64,000 bases of DNA, from contig NZ_JAGGMN010000001.1 in assembly GCF_017875325.1 (NCBI RefSeq), forward strand, positions 1,508,140 to 1,572,139, in the 5' to 3' direction. Of the stretch, positions 18,735 to 27,318 are shown one piece after another. The stretch comes from Methanofollis sp. W23 (lineage in GTDB: Archaea; Halobacteriota; Methanomicrobia; Methanomicrobiales; Methanofollaceae). The notes beneath the pieces are model-generated. The model made no database searches. It worked only from the letters and a program-made list of their open reading frames with translations, and was not told the origin of the DNA. A program made the position numbers and the translations under genes. Position 1 is the first letter of the stretch. Every line of letters begins with the position of its first letter.

Positions 18735-19523
18735 ATGCATCGAGATACCATCACTATTTTTGTACTCATCCTGGTACTGCTGCTCGTCTGGAGCCCAGCA
18801 ACGGCAAAAATCGTCGTTGAACCTATATCTCCAGAGATTTGCACTGACGTAGCATTCATTGATGACGAGGAGATCGTCCCGATCTGGCACCTCACCCCTG
18901 AAAAAATTGTCATGTGCTTCGCCCTCATCTACTGCCCCCTCCTTGCCTGCCCCATAGAACTCTTCTACTCGATCGGCATCTGGACCTACCTTGGCTACCG
19001 TCGTGTCTCGCGTCACCGCCCCTTCGACAATCAAAACCGGTGGCAGATCTTTTCGTGCATCGGGAAGAATCCTGGCATCTCTGCGACCGAGATCGCCACC
19101 GCAATCGGGGTCAGCCGCGGCACCGTGCACTACCACCTCACCCACCTACAGGACAGGAGTCTCATCCACAAAATCGTCAAGGGAAAAGCTGTTGGCTACT
19201 TTGCATACACCGACAGACTCGACACCGACGAAGAGCAGATCCTCCTGCACTTCAAAAACACGACCAAAAAGAATCTGCTCTCAGTCCTGAGGAAGACTCC
19301 CGGGATCTCCCAGTCAGAAGTTGCAGAGGCCGTCGAGGTCTCAAGGCCGACCGTCAGCTGGCATATGGAGCGTCTCATCAACGATGGACTCGTCGAAGCA
19401 AAAAAAGCAAAGGGAAGAGTGCGATACCGCCTCACCCATGACGCCCTCGAACTGCTCGACAAAGAAAGAGGGGGAGGAGGAAAGGAAGAGGAAAAAATGG
19501 ATCCCAGGTCGGCCACGGCCTGA
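18735..19523 (+). CDS. Membrane-tethered double winged-helix regulator (copy 1)
   Basis: 262 residues. An N-terminal hydrophobic segment (ITIFVLILVLLLVWSPATA) and a second one (about 58-88, with ALIYCPLLACPIELFYSIGI) flank a 35-residue loop with KIVVEPISPEI and DDEEIVPIW. A basic YRRVSRHR stretch then leads to two winged helices (about 100-160 with ISATEIATAIGVSRGTVHYH; about 180-245 with ISQSEVAEAVEVSRPTVSWH). This suggests a one-component regulator anchored in the membrane whose DNA-binding part is cytosolic. It is a full-length paralogue of the 22017 gene. Ligand and targets are unknown. Confidence 0.8.
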   Translation: MHRDTITIFVLILVLLLVWSPATAKIVVEPISPEICTDVAFIDDEEIVPIWHLTPEKIVMCFALIYCPLLACPIELFYSIGIWTYLGYRRVSRHRPFDNQNRWQIFSCIGKNPGISATEIATAIGVSRGTVHYHLTHLQDRSLIHKIVKGKAVGYFAYTDRLDTDEEQILLHFKNTTKKNLLSVLRKTPGISQSEVAEAVEVSRPTVSWHMERLINDGLVEAKKAKGRVRYRLTHDALELLDKERGGGGKEEEKMDPRSATA

Positions 19524-20277
19524 GGAACGCGCGTGCTGAATTTCTCGCGAACTATTCCTGGACCCGATCATTCCCTTGAGATCGGGTGAGGTTTTTTTTG
19601 GTTTTGTTGAAAACTCTGGAGAGATGATTTTGTCCGGGGGACCGAACTCAAAGATCTTCGATCGTTTCGAGTAAATTCCTCTCATATCTTGAGAGCAAAG
19701 ATTTTCCCGACTTACATACACAAAGACAGGGAGAGGAACAACACCTTACATTAGAGGATCTTTTTCTCCGCCTTCATGCTTTGATCTTCATCGCAGGGTT
19801 CGATGGATGCGAGCGGCAACAAGAATGAGAGCACAAAAAATACAAAGAATTTTCTAACGAGCATATCTTCGATGTGCCACGACATGGAGTGTTTCGAGTG
19901 TGAGCAGAATGAACATGAGAAACACTGATCTTTCAGGAGCACTCCCTACATGGGGACCTCATATTATCCTGACGAGTAGGGAACCAGGCACCGCAAAGAG
20001 ATCAATCCAGAGGATCTCTACAGGGGTAGAAAATCATTGATACTTACACTGTGAGTGTTGAAAGATTGAGAGATCCAGAAATCTTCAAAAAGACGTCATC
20101 CTTCCTTATCCTCACTTCTAAATTTCAATAAAACTAAATCAAGACAGACCATCAAAAGAATCCTGAATAATCTGTTAATATCATCCCAGAATAGAGTATT
20201 TCTATTACCACTTCAAGGTAATATGATGAGGAGGATGCATCTCCTCTCACCGATGCATCCTTCAAAAAGAGGAATCT
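19524..20277. other. AT-rich spacer, 0.75 kb
   Basis: No gene recognised. A T8 tract at 19591-19598 (GTGAGGTTTTTTTTGG) probably terminates the upstream gene. A 63-codon minus frame at 19751-19942 with a hydrophobic stretch is not supported by a ribosome site. Base composition is clearly more AT-rich than the flanking operons. Confidence 0.5.
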
Positions 20278-21237
20278 CTAGGGCGCATAGAGATAAATAC
20301 CACCATTCTTCTCACAGGCCACCAGATCCCCATCAATTGAGGGACAAGAGCCATCGTTCACTATCAATGTGGTTGTCCCGGTCGAGAGATCATGCTGATA
20401 CGTACCGTCACCGGCCTGCCAGACAATCTTGTCACCCGAGATATCTGGATATTTCTGGTCTCCTGGATCAGTGCATATCGCCGTTTCGGTCCCGCTGGAG
20501 AGATCATACAGGTAAATATCATAGTCTCCGTTTCTGGTATCCTCCCAGACAATCCGATCCCCATCGATGACCGGACAGTTCTGCCCTCCTGCCGCGTTGC
20601 AGATACAAGTTTCTACCTCGGTGGAAATAGTGTACATATAGATGTCTGATTCCCCATTGCGATCGTCACGCCAGACAATCAGGTCTCCCGATACGCTTGG
20701 GAACCCCTGGTAGTCAGGTGCAGTGCAGACCGCACGCTCGGTTCCAGTAGCAATATCGTACATGTAGATATCATTGCTCCCTCCATTGCGATTATCCTCC
20801 CAGACAACAATATCCCCATCAATCGCGGGACTCATCTGGTATGCAGGATTGGTGCAGATCGGTACTCTGTACTTGTACTTCAGGTCATAGAGATAGATGT
20901 CCTGATTGCCGTTTGGATTGTCCCTATAGACCACTCTGTTGCCGTCGATCGCCGGATCCCATGCCCGAGAAGGGCCAGAACAGATCGGGGTGGTGACCCC
21001 TGTAGAGAGATCATATGCGATAACATCCCATGAACCATCAACCGTGGCTTGCCAGACAACAATATTCCCTGAAATGTGAGGATCATCTCCATCTGGACCT
21101 ATTGGAAACTGTGCCTTGAGACCAGGCACTGCAAGGGACGAAGCCTCTGCAGATGCCGCCGGGACGATCAGCATCATCCCGATCACTAACAGCCCGAGCA
21201 CCACAAGGGGCGGGGCATTTTTGTGTGTTCTTTTCAT
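20278..21237 (-). CDS. Secreted TolB-like beta-propeller repeat protein
   Basis: 319 residues with a Sec signal (VVLGLLVIGMMLIVPAASA). The mature part has about seven tandem repeats of roughly 42 residues, each following the pattern P.I.GD.IVWED.RNG..DIY.YD...GTE..IC, as expected for a TolB/WD40-like extracellular seven-bladed propeller. The last repeat is short and ends in GIYLYAP, with no anchor or sorting domain. Such propellers are common in Methanomicrobia surface proteins, probably for protein or carbohydrate contact. It is monocistronic and oriented against the flanking wHTH genes. Confidence 0.82.
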   Translation of the reverse strand: MKRTHKNAPPLVVLGLLVIGMMLIVPAASAEASSLAVPGLKAQFPIGPDGDDPHISGNIVVWQATVDGSWDVIAYDLSTGVTTPICSGPSRAWDPAIDGNRVVYRDNPNGNQDIYLYDLKYKYRVPICTNPAYQMSPAIDGDIVVWEDNRNGGSNDIYMYDIATGTERAVCTAPDYQGFPSVSGDLIVWRDDRNGESDIYMYTISTEVETCICNAAGGQNCPVIDGDRIVWEDTRNGDYDIYLYDLSSGTETAICTDPGDQKYPDISGDKIVWQAGDGTYQHDLSTGTTTLIVNDGSCPSIDGDLVACEKNGGIYLYAP

Positions 21238-22016
21238 GGTTATTCCTCCTTTTCCTGGTTACCCAATCAGTACACAGACCTTCCAGTCAGGGAAAAATAT
21301 GATCGGGGGGTTTGAAGATTTCAGAAAAACCAGGCGAATTCTGAAACCTCACAAGGACACTATTTCAGCGCCCACAGGTAAGAATTATAATTCCACATAT
21401 ATGTGGATTCTGTGATGATCCTCTACATCCTCAGGAACCACAGGACTACCAGACCCCCAGATCAATCACTCGACCCGCAAACCACAGACATGTGCATCAA
21501 CCTCATCATAATGAAGAAAAGCATATCGCGCCACCATCCGCCATTTTTTCCATCTCTGGTATCTGTTCGACAATCTCAGGCGCGCAGGAAAAAGATCTCA
21601 GACGGTGGCCTTGTGAATTCCTTTTATCGAGTGCGAACGGTGAAGGGAAAAGATCTCTTTGATCCCCAGACACCCACTATATTATCGATGACATCGAACT
21701 CTTCACACTCTCCTGTTCTGCCTTCCTCGCGGACCCTGTAGACCCGTTCATGAATCGAGCGCACGCCTCAAGCATACCGCATGAATATCATTCAGAACAG
21801 ATCGCATGAGGAAGAAACCTGCAAAACCCCGGAGTCCACCACACCTCCCCACAATATATTTTTCAAACCACATATTTTTCCTGAGTCGCCGATACACGGA
21901 TCTAAGAACATAGAGTGGATCAACTCACACCATTTAAGGTCCATATCTCCTACTCAGTGTATGCCGACAGCATCTCGCTGTGGCCCCACCCCCACCCAGA
22001 GACCAAGAGTTGACTC
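21238..22016. other. AT-rich spacer with TATA-like runs and a repeat fragment
   Basis: No gene seen. It contains a family-1 repeat end (CTGTAGACCCGTTCATGAATCG ... CGCCTCAAGCATACCGCATGAA, about 21737-21785) and TATA-like runs near 21855 (CAATATATTTTTC) that may drive the 22017 gene with a leader of about 130 nt. Confidence 0.5.
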
Positions 22017-22802
22017 ATGCATCGAACCCCCACTGCCATCATTATACTCATCCTGATACTCCTTCTTGTCCCGATTCAGGCGACGGCGAAGATCATCGTC
22101 GAACCCATACCCCCAGAGATCCCGACCGACGGGATAAATCTTGATGACGAGGAGATCGTACCGATCTGGTCAGTCCCGCCGATGCAGTTGCTCACATATT
22201 ACATGCTCATCTACTGCCCGGCCCTCGCCGTGCCCATCAAATTCCTCTATTCATTCGGCATCCTGGCATTCTTCGGCTACCGGTGTGCCTCGCGTCGGCT
22301 CTCCCCTGAGACCTCGACCCGCAGGCAGATCCTTATGTGTATCAGCGATAATCCGGGCATCACGGTATCTGAGATCGCCGGGGCAACCGAGATCAGCCGC
22401 GGCACCGTGAACTACCACCTCTTCCGTCTGCAAAGGAAGGGACTTGTCCACCGAACCGGGCAGGGAAATACCTTCGGGTACTTCGCATACTCTGAAACCC
22501 TCAATGCAACTGAGGAGCACCTCCTCATCCACCTCAAAAGCCAGACCAAGAAGAAGTTGATCTCGCTCCTGATGGAGACACCAGATATCTCCCAGTCAGA
22601 GGCCGCCGAGACGGTTAAAGTGTCGAGGGCGACGATCACCTGGCACATGAAGAAGCTCATCAGGGACGGACTCGTCGAGTCAAGGAAAGAAGGAAGAACG
22701 ATGCACTACCGACTCACACCCGACGCCGGGGAGATACTTGGGAAAGAGATGAAAGAAGAAACAGAAGAAGAGAAAATGGATACAGGCCCGGCAACGGCAT
22801 GA
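22017..22802 (+). CDS. Membrane-tethered double winged-helix regulator (copy 2)
   Basis: 261 residues, colinear with the 18735 product: N-terminal membrane segment IILILILLLVPIQATAK, the conserved outer loop (IIVEPIPPEIPTD, DDEEIVPIW), a second membrane segment near 65-88, then two winged helices (ITVSEIAGATEISRGTVNYH; ISQSEAAETVKVSRATITWH) and a charged Glu-rich tail. The conserved loop in both paralogues suggests a shared sensing role. It stands alone downstream of a long spacer, which suggests duplication with later divergence of the partner genes. Confidence 0.8.
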   Translation: MHRTPTAIIILILILLLVPIQATAKIIVEPIPPEIPTDGINLDDEEIVPIWSVPPMQLLTYYMLIYCPALAVPIKFLYSFGILAFFGYRCASRRLSPETSTRRQILMCISDNPGITVSEIAGATEISRGTVNYHLFRLQRKGLVHRTGQGNTFGYFAYSETLNATEEHLLIHLKSQTKKKLISLLMETPDISQSEAAETVKVSRATITWHMKKLIRDGLVESRKEGRTMHYRLTPDAGEILGKEMKEETEEEKMDTGPATA

Positions 22803-22864
22803 AGAAGATGCTTACAGGCTGGTATCTCTGCGCCGGGATAAACCACGAAAGCGAGTCACGCTCA

Positions 22865-22979
22865 CTGGCTCTCTCTCTGGCGGGGGGCTTGGCCGCCCCC
22901 GGCCAAAGGGGTAGGAAGGCGGGTGACACACGTCTCACCCCCACAAGAGGTGAGGGGTTCTATAGAGCCAAAAAAAGGA
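22865..22979. repeat. Truncated GGCTCTGTAGAA-family repeat
   Basis: Shares GGCGGGGGGCTTGGCCGCCC, GGCCAAAGGGGTAGGAAGGC, GGGTGACACACG and the right end GGTTCTATAGAGCC with the right half of the 43238 element. The left end is missing or decayed. Confidence 0.65.
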
Positions 22980-23002
22980 AAAAAATGGCTCGAAACCCAC
23001 AC

Positions 23003-23143
23003 TCATTCCTGACGTGCAGATGACTCAACCACCTTCCCATATTGATCGTGCCAGGGATTCATCCCGTATGCATGAGGGGTGACCTCGCCCCATGCCAGAT
23101 TACCCTGGAAATAATCCTGAATATCATCTCTCCGGGTTTTCAT
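23003..23143 (-). CDS. Possible small protein of 46 residues
   Basis: An ATG frame at 23143 ends with TGA at 23003. The product has a coding-like composition (MKTRRDDIQDYFQGNLAWGE, then VTPHAYGMNPWHDQYGKVVE, ending SSARQE) with several Trp, Tyr and His and no low-complexity run. The nearest ribosome-site-like sequence, GGTGAATT, is about 12 nt away, which is rather far. I recognise no family. It lies downstream of no operon and beside a repeat, so it could also be chance. Confidence 0.3.
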   Translation of the reverse strand: MKTRRDDIQDYFQGNLAWGEVTPHAYGMNPWHDQYGKVVESSARQE

Positions 23144-23154
23144 AATGATTTGAA

Positions 23155-23480
23155 TTCACCACACACCTTCCTGACCAATACACAGAGTGCGGATCCATCT
23201 TCCGAATGATAAGGGGGTTGCACCCCCCGGGCCCCATGAAGCGGGTAGGGGTGAGGCAGCAATGAGACAGTGTTCCCTCCGTGGTGTCCTGCTCTGAAGA
23301 GGGAGCACAAGCCCACACACCCAGGAGACCCACGGTCATGTTCAATCCCTGTCTAAAAGATTCATTCAGAGAGAAAAATCGATCAACTCATGCCTGCAAC
23401 CCAAATAGATACGCAGACCTACAAAAGCAGCCTGAAAAAAAGAAAAGGGAAAAAATCACCTTTCCTCAGAAAAAGGAGAT
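23155..23480. other. Repeat fragments and T-rich end region of the ksgA operon
   Basis: Positions 23180-23345 contain repeat modules (CAGAGTGCGGATCCATC, GGGGGTTGCACCCCCC, CACCCAGGAGACCCACGGTCATGTTCAATC) seen also at 40020-40045, 49095-49115 and 50590-50635. From 23430 to 23480 several A runs on the plus strand give T tracts downstream of ksgA, probably its termination zone. Confidence 0.5.
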
Positions 23481-23494
23481 CTAGGGGCGGCCGC

Positions 23495-24277
23495 TCAGTT
23501 CTCGCGCGGCACCAGGAGATTTGCGATCATCGCAAAAATCATCATCGAGAGTTCTTCCGGGCGCATCATGAGCACCTCGTCAGGGAGTTCGGTCAACACC
23601 CGGTCCAGCTCCTCCTTCCCAAAAACCCGCTTCGCCCCGCGCAGCCCATTCCTCACCGTCTTTCTCCGGTGAGAGAAGAGCTCGCGCACCACCGCCGCAT
23701 AGATCTCGCGGTCGGCGATGAAGTGCGGCGGTTCATGGGGGGTGAGGCGCACCACCGTCGAATCGACTGCCGGCGGCGGGGAGAACGAACCCGGTCCGAG
23801 GTTGAAGCAGAGGTCCACATCAGCATAGGTCTGGACCATCACCGAGAGACGCCCGCAGTCTAGTGTCCCGACCGTCGCCGCCATCCTCTCTGCAAACTCG
23901 CGCTGGTACATCAACACCGCCCGCTCGAAACCAATTTCAAGCAGACGGAACGTAATCGGCGAAGAAGCAGAATAAGGAAGATTTGCGACAACGATCTCGA
24001 ACGGCGGGAACGCGACCCTGGTCGCATCGCCATGGATCAGTTCAAGCTGCCCAGCCTCGATCTCGTCGATAAACATGAACGAGAGTTCCTCGACCAGGGA
24101 ACCGTCCAGCTCGACGGCCGTCACCGTCGCGCCGGCCTCAAGGAGGGCGGTGGTCAACACCCCCCTCCCAGGCCCGATCTCCAGAACCCGCCGACCCTCA
24201 AGGTCGCCTGCCAGGTCCACGATCCGACCGACAGCCCGCCGGTCAATCAGAAAATGTTGATCATGCCGTGCTTTCAT
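23495..24277 (-). CDS. ksgA: 16S rRNA adenine dimethyltransferase (KsgA/Dim1)
   Basis: 260 residues. The order HDQHFLIDRRAV, motif I VLEIGPGRGVLTTAL (about 31-45), TAVELDGSL and the catalytic motif IV NLPYSASSPI (about 98) define the enzyme that dimethylates the two adjacent adenines of the 3'-terminal helix 45 of 16S rRNA. The start overlaps the DUF655 stop by ATGA. It is the last gene of the superoperon. Confidence 0.95.
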   Translation of the reverse strand: MKARHDQHFLIDRRAVGRIVDLAGDLEGRRVLEIGPGRGVLTTALLEAGATVTAVELDGSLVEELSFMFIDEIEAGQLELIHGDATRVAFPPFEIVVANLPYSASSPITFRLLEIGFERAVLMYQREFAERMAATVGTLDCGRLSVMVQTYADVDLCFNLGPGSFSPPPAVDSTVVRLTPHEPPHFIADREIYAAVVRELFSHRRKTVRNGLRGAKRVFGKEELDRVLTELPDEVLMMRPEELSMMIFAMIANLLVPREN

Positions 24278-24837
24278 CGTGCCGTGAAGAGGCGGTACTT
24301 GACCTCTGGATCCTCAAGTTCTTCCATCACGCGCCCGACGATCAGTTTGGTCGGGTTCGGGATAGACTTGATCCGCAGGGCGATATCCTCGAAGCTCTCG
24401 TACGGCTTCTTGTCACGCTCCTCGACCAGTTCCCACATAAGCTTCTTCCCGATGCCAGGGAGAAGATGGAACATGTGGAGCTTTGGCGTGACCGGTACCG
24501 CCTTGTTGAAAAAGTCAACAAACCGTGCCTCGTCCTCCTTCACAATCGCCTCGATCGCAAAGGGGAGTTCGACCTTTGCAGTGTTGGTCAGGTCAGCATA
24601 ACTGATCCGACGCTTCACCCGCTCGACCTTGTCCCGCTCCTTCTCGCCGATATAGACCGCATCATGGATCTGGATATCCGCGCCTTTCTTCGGGATCAAT
24701 TCAAGGAGCTTGAACTGGCCTGTCCCCACCGCCTGCACGACAGGTTCGCGCTTGAAGCCGCGTTTCTGGTCTTCAAGGCGTCCCTGGAGAAGTATATCCA
24801 CAACTACTGCGTAGATCTCCTTTTTCTCAGCCTTCAT
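24274..24837 (-). CDS. DUF655 family protein (RNA-binding, HhH)
   Basis: 187 residues. The N-terminal half is OB-like (AVVVDILLQGRLEDQ, PKKGADIQIHDAVYIG) and the C-terminal half has a helix-hairpin-helix (LHMFHLLPGIGKKLMWELVE). The family is archaeal and almost always sits between rpoF and ksgA, so a role with rRNA or transcription is likely but unproven. Confidence 0.88.
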   Translation of the reverse strand: MKAEKKEIYAVVVDILLQGRLEDQKRGFKREPVVQAVGTGQFKLLELIPKKGADIQIHDAVYIGEKERDKVERVKRRISYADLTNTAKVELPFAIEAIVKEDEARFVDFFNKAVPVTPKLHMFHLLPGIGKKLMWELVEERDKKPYESFEDIALRIKSIPNPTKLIVGRVMEELEDPEVKYRLFTAR

Positions 24838-24846
24838 AACAAACCC

Positions 24847-25197
24847 TCAGAGATGAGTGATGACCATCTCCAGAATAGCATCGAGTTCCTCGCCAGTGAG
24901 CGTATAGCGCTCCTTGGCATAGATCGCTCTAAGCTCATCCCTTGACTGGGGCATGATATTTGCGATCCTGAACGCGATATCAGGTTTCATCTTTTCAAGA
25001 GTGAGGAGTTTGTCCACGAGGTCGCGGGACTGCTCGGCTGAGGTCTTGGAAAGGTGATTGGCATGCTCGATGCTCTGACGGAGCTCATAGGACATCTCCT
25101 GCTCGGCATCAAGACGCCGTGCTTCGACCTGTGCGAGCTGACCCTTCATCTCGGGAAGGGTGATCCGCTCCTCGCTAATTACTCCTTTAACCTTCAT
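24847..25197 (-). CDS. rpoF: RNA polymerase subunit F (Rpb4 homologue)
   Basis: 116 residues from ATG 25197 (a GTG three codons upstream is an alternative). It forms the stalk with RpoE/Rpb7. The segment SYELRQSIEHANHLSKTSAE and the C-terminal HRDC-like helices (PQSRDELRAIYAKERYTL) fit the archaeal Rpb4 family. A gene between rpl21e and DUF655 is the standard location. Confidence 0.92.
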   Translation of the reverse strand: MKVKGVISEERITLPEMKGQLAQVEARRLDAEQEMSYELRQSIEHANHLSKTSAEQSRDLVDKLLTLEKMKPDIAFRIANIMPQSRDELRAIYAKERYTLTGEELDAILEMVITHL

Positions 25198-25216
25198 GCC
25201 AATCACTCGGTGGAAA

Positions 25217-25510
25217 TTATACTTTCTGAGGCTTTAGATGTTGTGGTCTGGAAATTACAATCTTCATACTGTTCCCGTCAGGAACTTCGACGAGCCAGGC
25301 GCGGCCGCGCTGGCCAACAACCGTCCCCGTCCTCCCGTGGAACCTCCGATTGGGCATACCTTTCTGGATGCTCGGTTCACAGACGATGTGGACCTTCTGC
25401 CCCATCTCGAACTTCTGGATCGCTGCAGTCGGCGGGACAATGCCCCGGCGCCTGAGATCCTTCTTCAGCTTATACCGTGTCTTCTTCCTCAGACCATTAT
25501 GATGAGCCAT
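25217..25510 (-). CDS. rpl21e: 50S ribosomal protein L21e
   Basis: 97-residue large-subunit protein. It starts MAHHNGLRKKTRYKLKKDLR and contains GIVPPTAAIQKFEMGQKVHI and FHGRTGTVVGQRGRAWLVEV. The ATG at 25510 is preceded by GAGGTGAATGAG. One bp separates it from the pus10 stop. Confidence 0.97.
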   Translation of the reverse strand: MAHHNGLRKKTRYKLKKDLRRRGIVPPTAAIQKFEMGQKVHIVCEPSIQKGMPNRRFHGRTGTVVGQRGRAWLVEVPDGNSMKIVISRPQHLKPQKV

Positions 25511-25511
25511 C

Positions 25512-26744
25512 TCATTCACCTCTCTCTGGTTCTTCCACCAGCACTACATCAAGGCTGGTGACACGAGCTTCTTTGCCCAGGAGCCCAGCAAGACTTGGGG
25601 TCGTCCGCCCTTCATCGCCTGAGACCAGTTCCTTGATATAAAGACCAGCCTCGCCTGCGACTTCGATGACGAATTTCCCATCCTGCATCCCCGGAGATTG
25701 AATGTGTATCACCCTGCGTTCTCGGATCTTGTCGGCCCGGCGGTGCGCGACCCGTTTTGGGGTGCGCTGGTGGATTGTCACACCATTCAACCGGTCCAGT
25801 GCAGATCTGAGTTCGTCCAGGGAAATATCTCCATCGATCTCAACGAGAATCCTGTATTTTTTATGCGCTTTGTTCGATTTAAGGGTTTCCACCTCGGTGT
25901 GGGAACTCCATCCGGTCAATTTGACCGCAACGCGCCCTTCAGCACGCTCATTGATCAGTGCCTCCAGAGCGGCGAGATCGACCTCCCGGCGCTTCGGGTT
26001 GAGCATCTCCATCACAAAGGGGCGGCCGCTTCCAAGCATCCTGGCGTCGATATCCTCGCGCCCTGAACCATGGAGGACCGCCGCCTCGGCCTCGAAGATC
26101 TCGGCCGCAGGCCGCCCGATGAGTTCTTCCACCGAGTCGGCATACATCTTGCCGGTGTAGTTGCACCGCTCGCACCCCTTGCCGCGGCATACCCGGCAGT
26201 CCCAGTGGGTCTGCGGGATCCCGCGCTCGTACTTGCAGTAGCGCCCCCTGAAATAGACCGGGTTGACCTCGACCTCCACCCGCGCTTCGGCCAGGTTGAG
26301 GATCGCGACCACGTCGGGCCGCTTGAACTCGACGACCTTCCCGGTGAGGGCCGAGACCGCCTTGCCGACCTCACGGTTCAGTTCCGACTTGATCGGTTCA
26401 GGGTCGGTGAGCGAGAGGTCTGACCAGACCATCTCCTCGCTCTCGGCGATGAGCGGAGGCACCCGCGTCCCGACCAGAAAAGTCGCGCACTCGGTCCCCT
26501 CCAGGGCCTCGACGACGCCGCCCGCCCACTCGTCCACCCGGTCAAAGACCCGGTCGCAGACCCAGCATTCGTCAGGTTCCCCGGAGAAGGGTTCGTTCTT
26601 TGCGAGGGCATAGGCAATCCGCAGGGCCAGCCCGCGCTCTTTGTTCGACAACCCGAACGAGCGCTTCCCGAAGAAGCGCCCGAGACAGTGGTCGCAGATC
26701 GGACCATATTCCAGGACCGCCCCGACCGTCTCGATCAGATCCAT
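25512..26744 (-). CDS. pus10: tRNA pseudouridine synthase Pus10
   Basis: 410 residues. The N-terminal zinc/THUMP-containing domain has CDHC (about 17-20) and CWVC (about 60-63) pairs; a further Cys set, CRVCRGKGCERCNYTG (about 182), lies in the middle. The catalytic Asp lies in HGSGREDIDARMLGSGRPF (about 225-243). It makes pseudouridine 54 and 55 in archaeal tRNAs. The adjoining trmY methylates pseudouridine 54, so two successive modification steps are encoded side by side. Confidence 0.95.
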   Translation of the reverse strand: MDLIETVGAVLEYGPICDHCLGRFFGKRSFGLSNKERGLALRIAYALAKNEPFSGEPDECWVCDRVFDRVDEWAGGVVEALEGTECATFLVGTRVPPLIAESEEMVWSDLSLTDPEPIKSELNREVGKAVSALTGKVVEFKRPDVVAILNLAEARVEVEVNPVYFRGRYCKYERGIPQTHWDCRVCRGKGCERCNYTGKMYADSVEELIGRPAAEIFEAEAAVLHGSGREDIDARMLGSGRPFVMEMLNPKRREVDLAALEALINERAEGRVAVKLTGWSSHTEVETLKSNKAHKKYRILVEIDGDISLDELRSALDRLNGVTIHQRTPKRVAHRRADKIRERRVIHIQSPGMQDGKFVIEVAGEAGLYIKELVSGDEGRTTPSLAGLLGKEARVTSLDVVLVEEPERGE

Positions 26745-27311
26745 TCAGCTCTCTCTCCTGTCACGTTCGTTGTGCAGCACCACGATCGCCTGGTCGGCAT
26801 GGAGGACCTCTGGCCCCAGAGAGTAGGTCGGAAGCCCGTGGACCAGGGCCTCCTCCTCCTCGGTGAAGTTCAGGTGGTCGGAGAGGAGGAGGGTCTCGGG
26901 CAGGGACGACCCCTCCCGCACGTCCTCTCCCCCTTCGTCCAGGACTGCACACGAGCACTCTTCGAGCACCGCGGCAAGCCCTCCTTTCCGCACCCACACG
27001 CCCGGACTCGCCTCACGGAAGGTCGTCCCGCACGGCAGGCCCAGGGCCTTCTTGATCAGGCCTGCAATATTGCGCTCGTCGGGACTGAGGTTTCGCACCT
27101 TCGCCCCGGAAAAACAGATCGTCTTTGGACCCCTTGGTCCGCCCAGCAGGAGAAGCCAGCACTCGGCGTCCCGCCTCATCCCGTGAGAGAGACAGAGGGA
27201 AGCCGCCACGCACCGGCAGAGCTCGTCCATCCGGCCGGCACCAGGGAGATCATTCAGCGAAAACCCGGGGTCAGTGCTCCCCAGGTGCCCGACCACGACA
27301 AAACGCCTCAT
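26745..27311 (-). CDS. trmY: tRNA pseudouridine-54 N1-methyltransferase TrmY
   Basis: 188 residues of the SPOUT class (former DUF358). Family segments are FSLNDLPGAGRMDELCRCVA, SGAKVRNLSPDERNIAGLIK and a C-terminal knot region with LPTYSLGPEVLHADQAIVVL. It forms N1-methylpseudouridine at position 54. Zero to one base separates it from pus10, consistent with coupled synthesis. Confidence 0.94.
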   Translation of the reverse strand: MRRFVVVGHLGSTDPGFSLNDLPGAGRMDELCRCVAASLCLSHGMRRDAECWLLLLGGPRGPKTICFSGAKVRNLSPDERNIAGLIKKALGLPCGTTFREASPGVWVRKGGLAAVLEECSCAVLDEGGEDVREGSSLPETLLLSDHLNFTEEEEALVHGLPTYSLGPEVLHADQAIVVLHNERDRRES

Positions 27312-27318
27312 CCTGCTC

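Noticed and set aside
19751-19942. 63-codon minus frame with a hydrophobic run
   Set aside because: No ribosome site or promoter, AT-rich spacer context and no similarity; considered chance.
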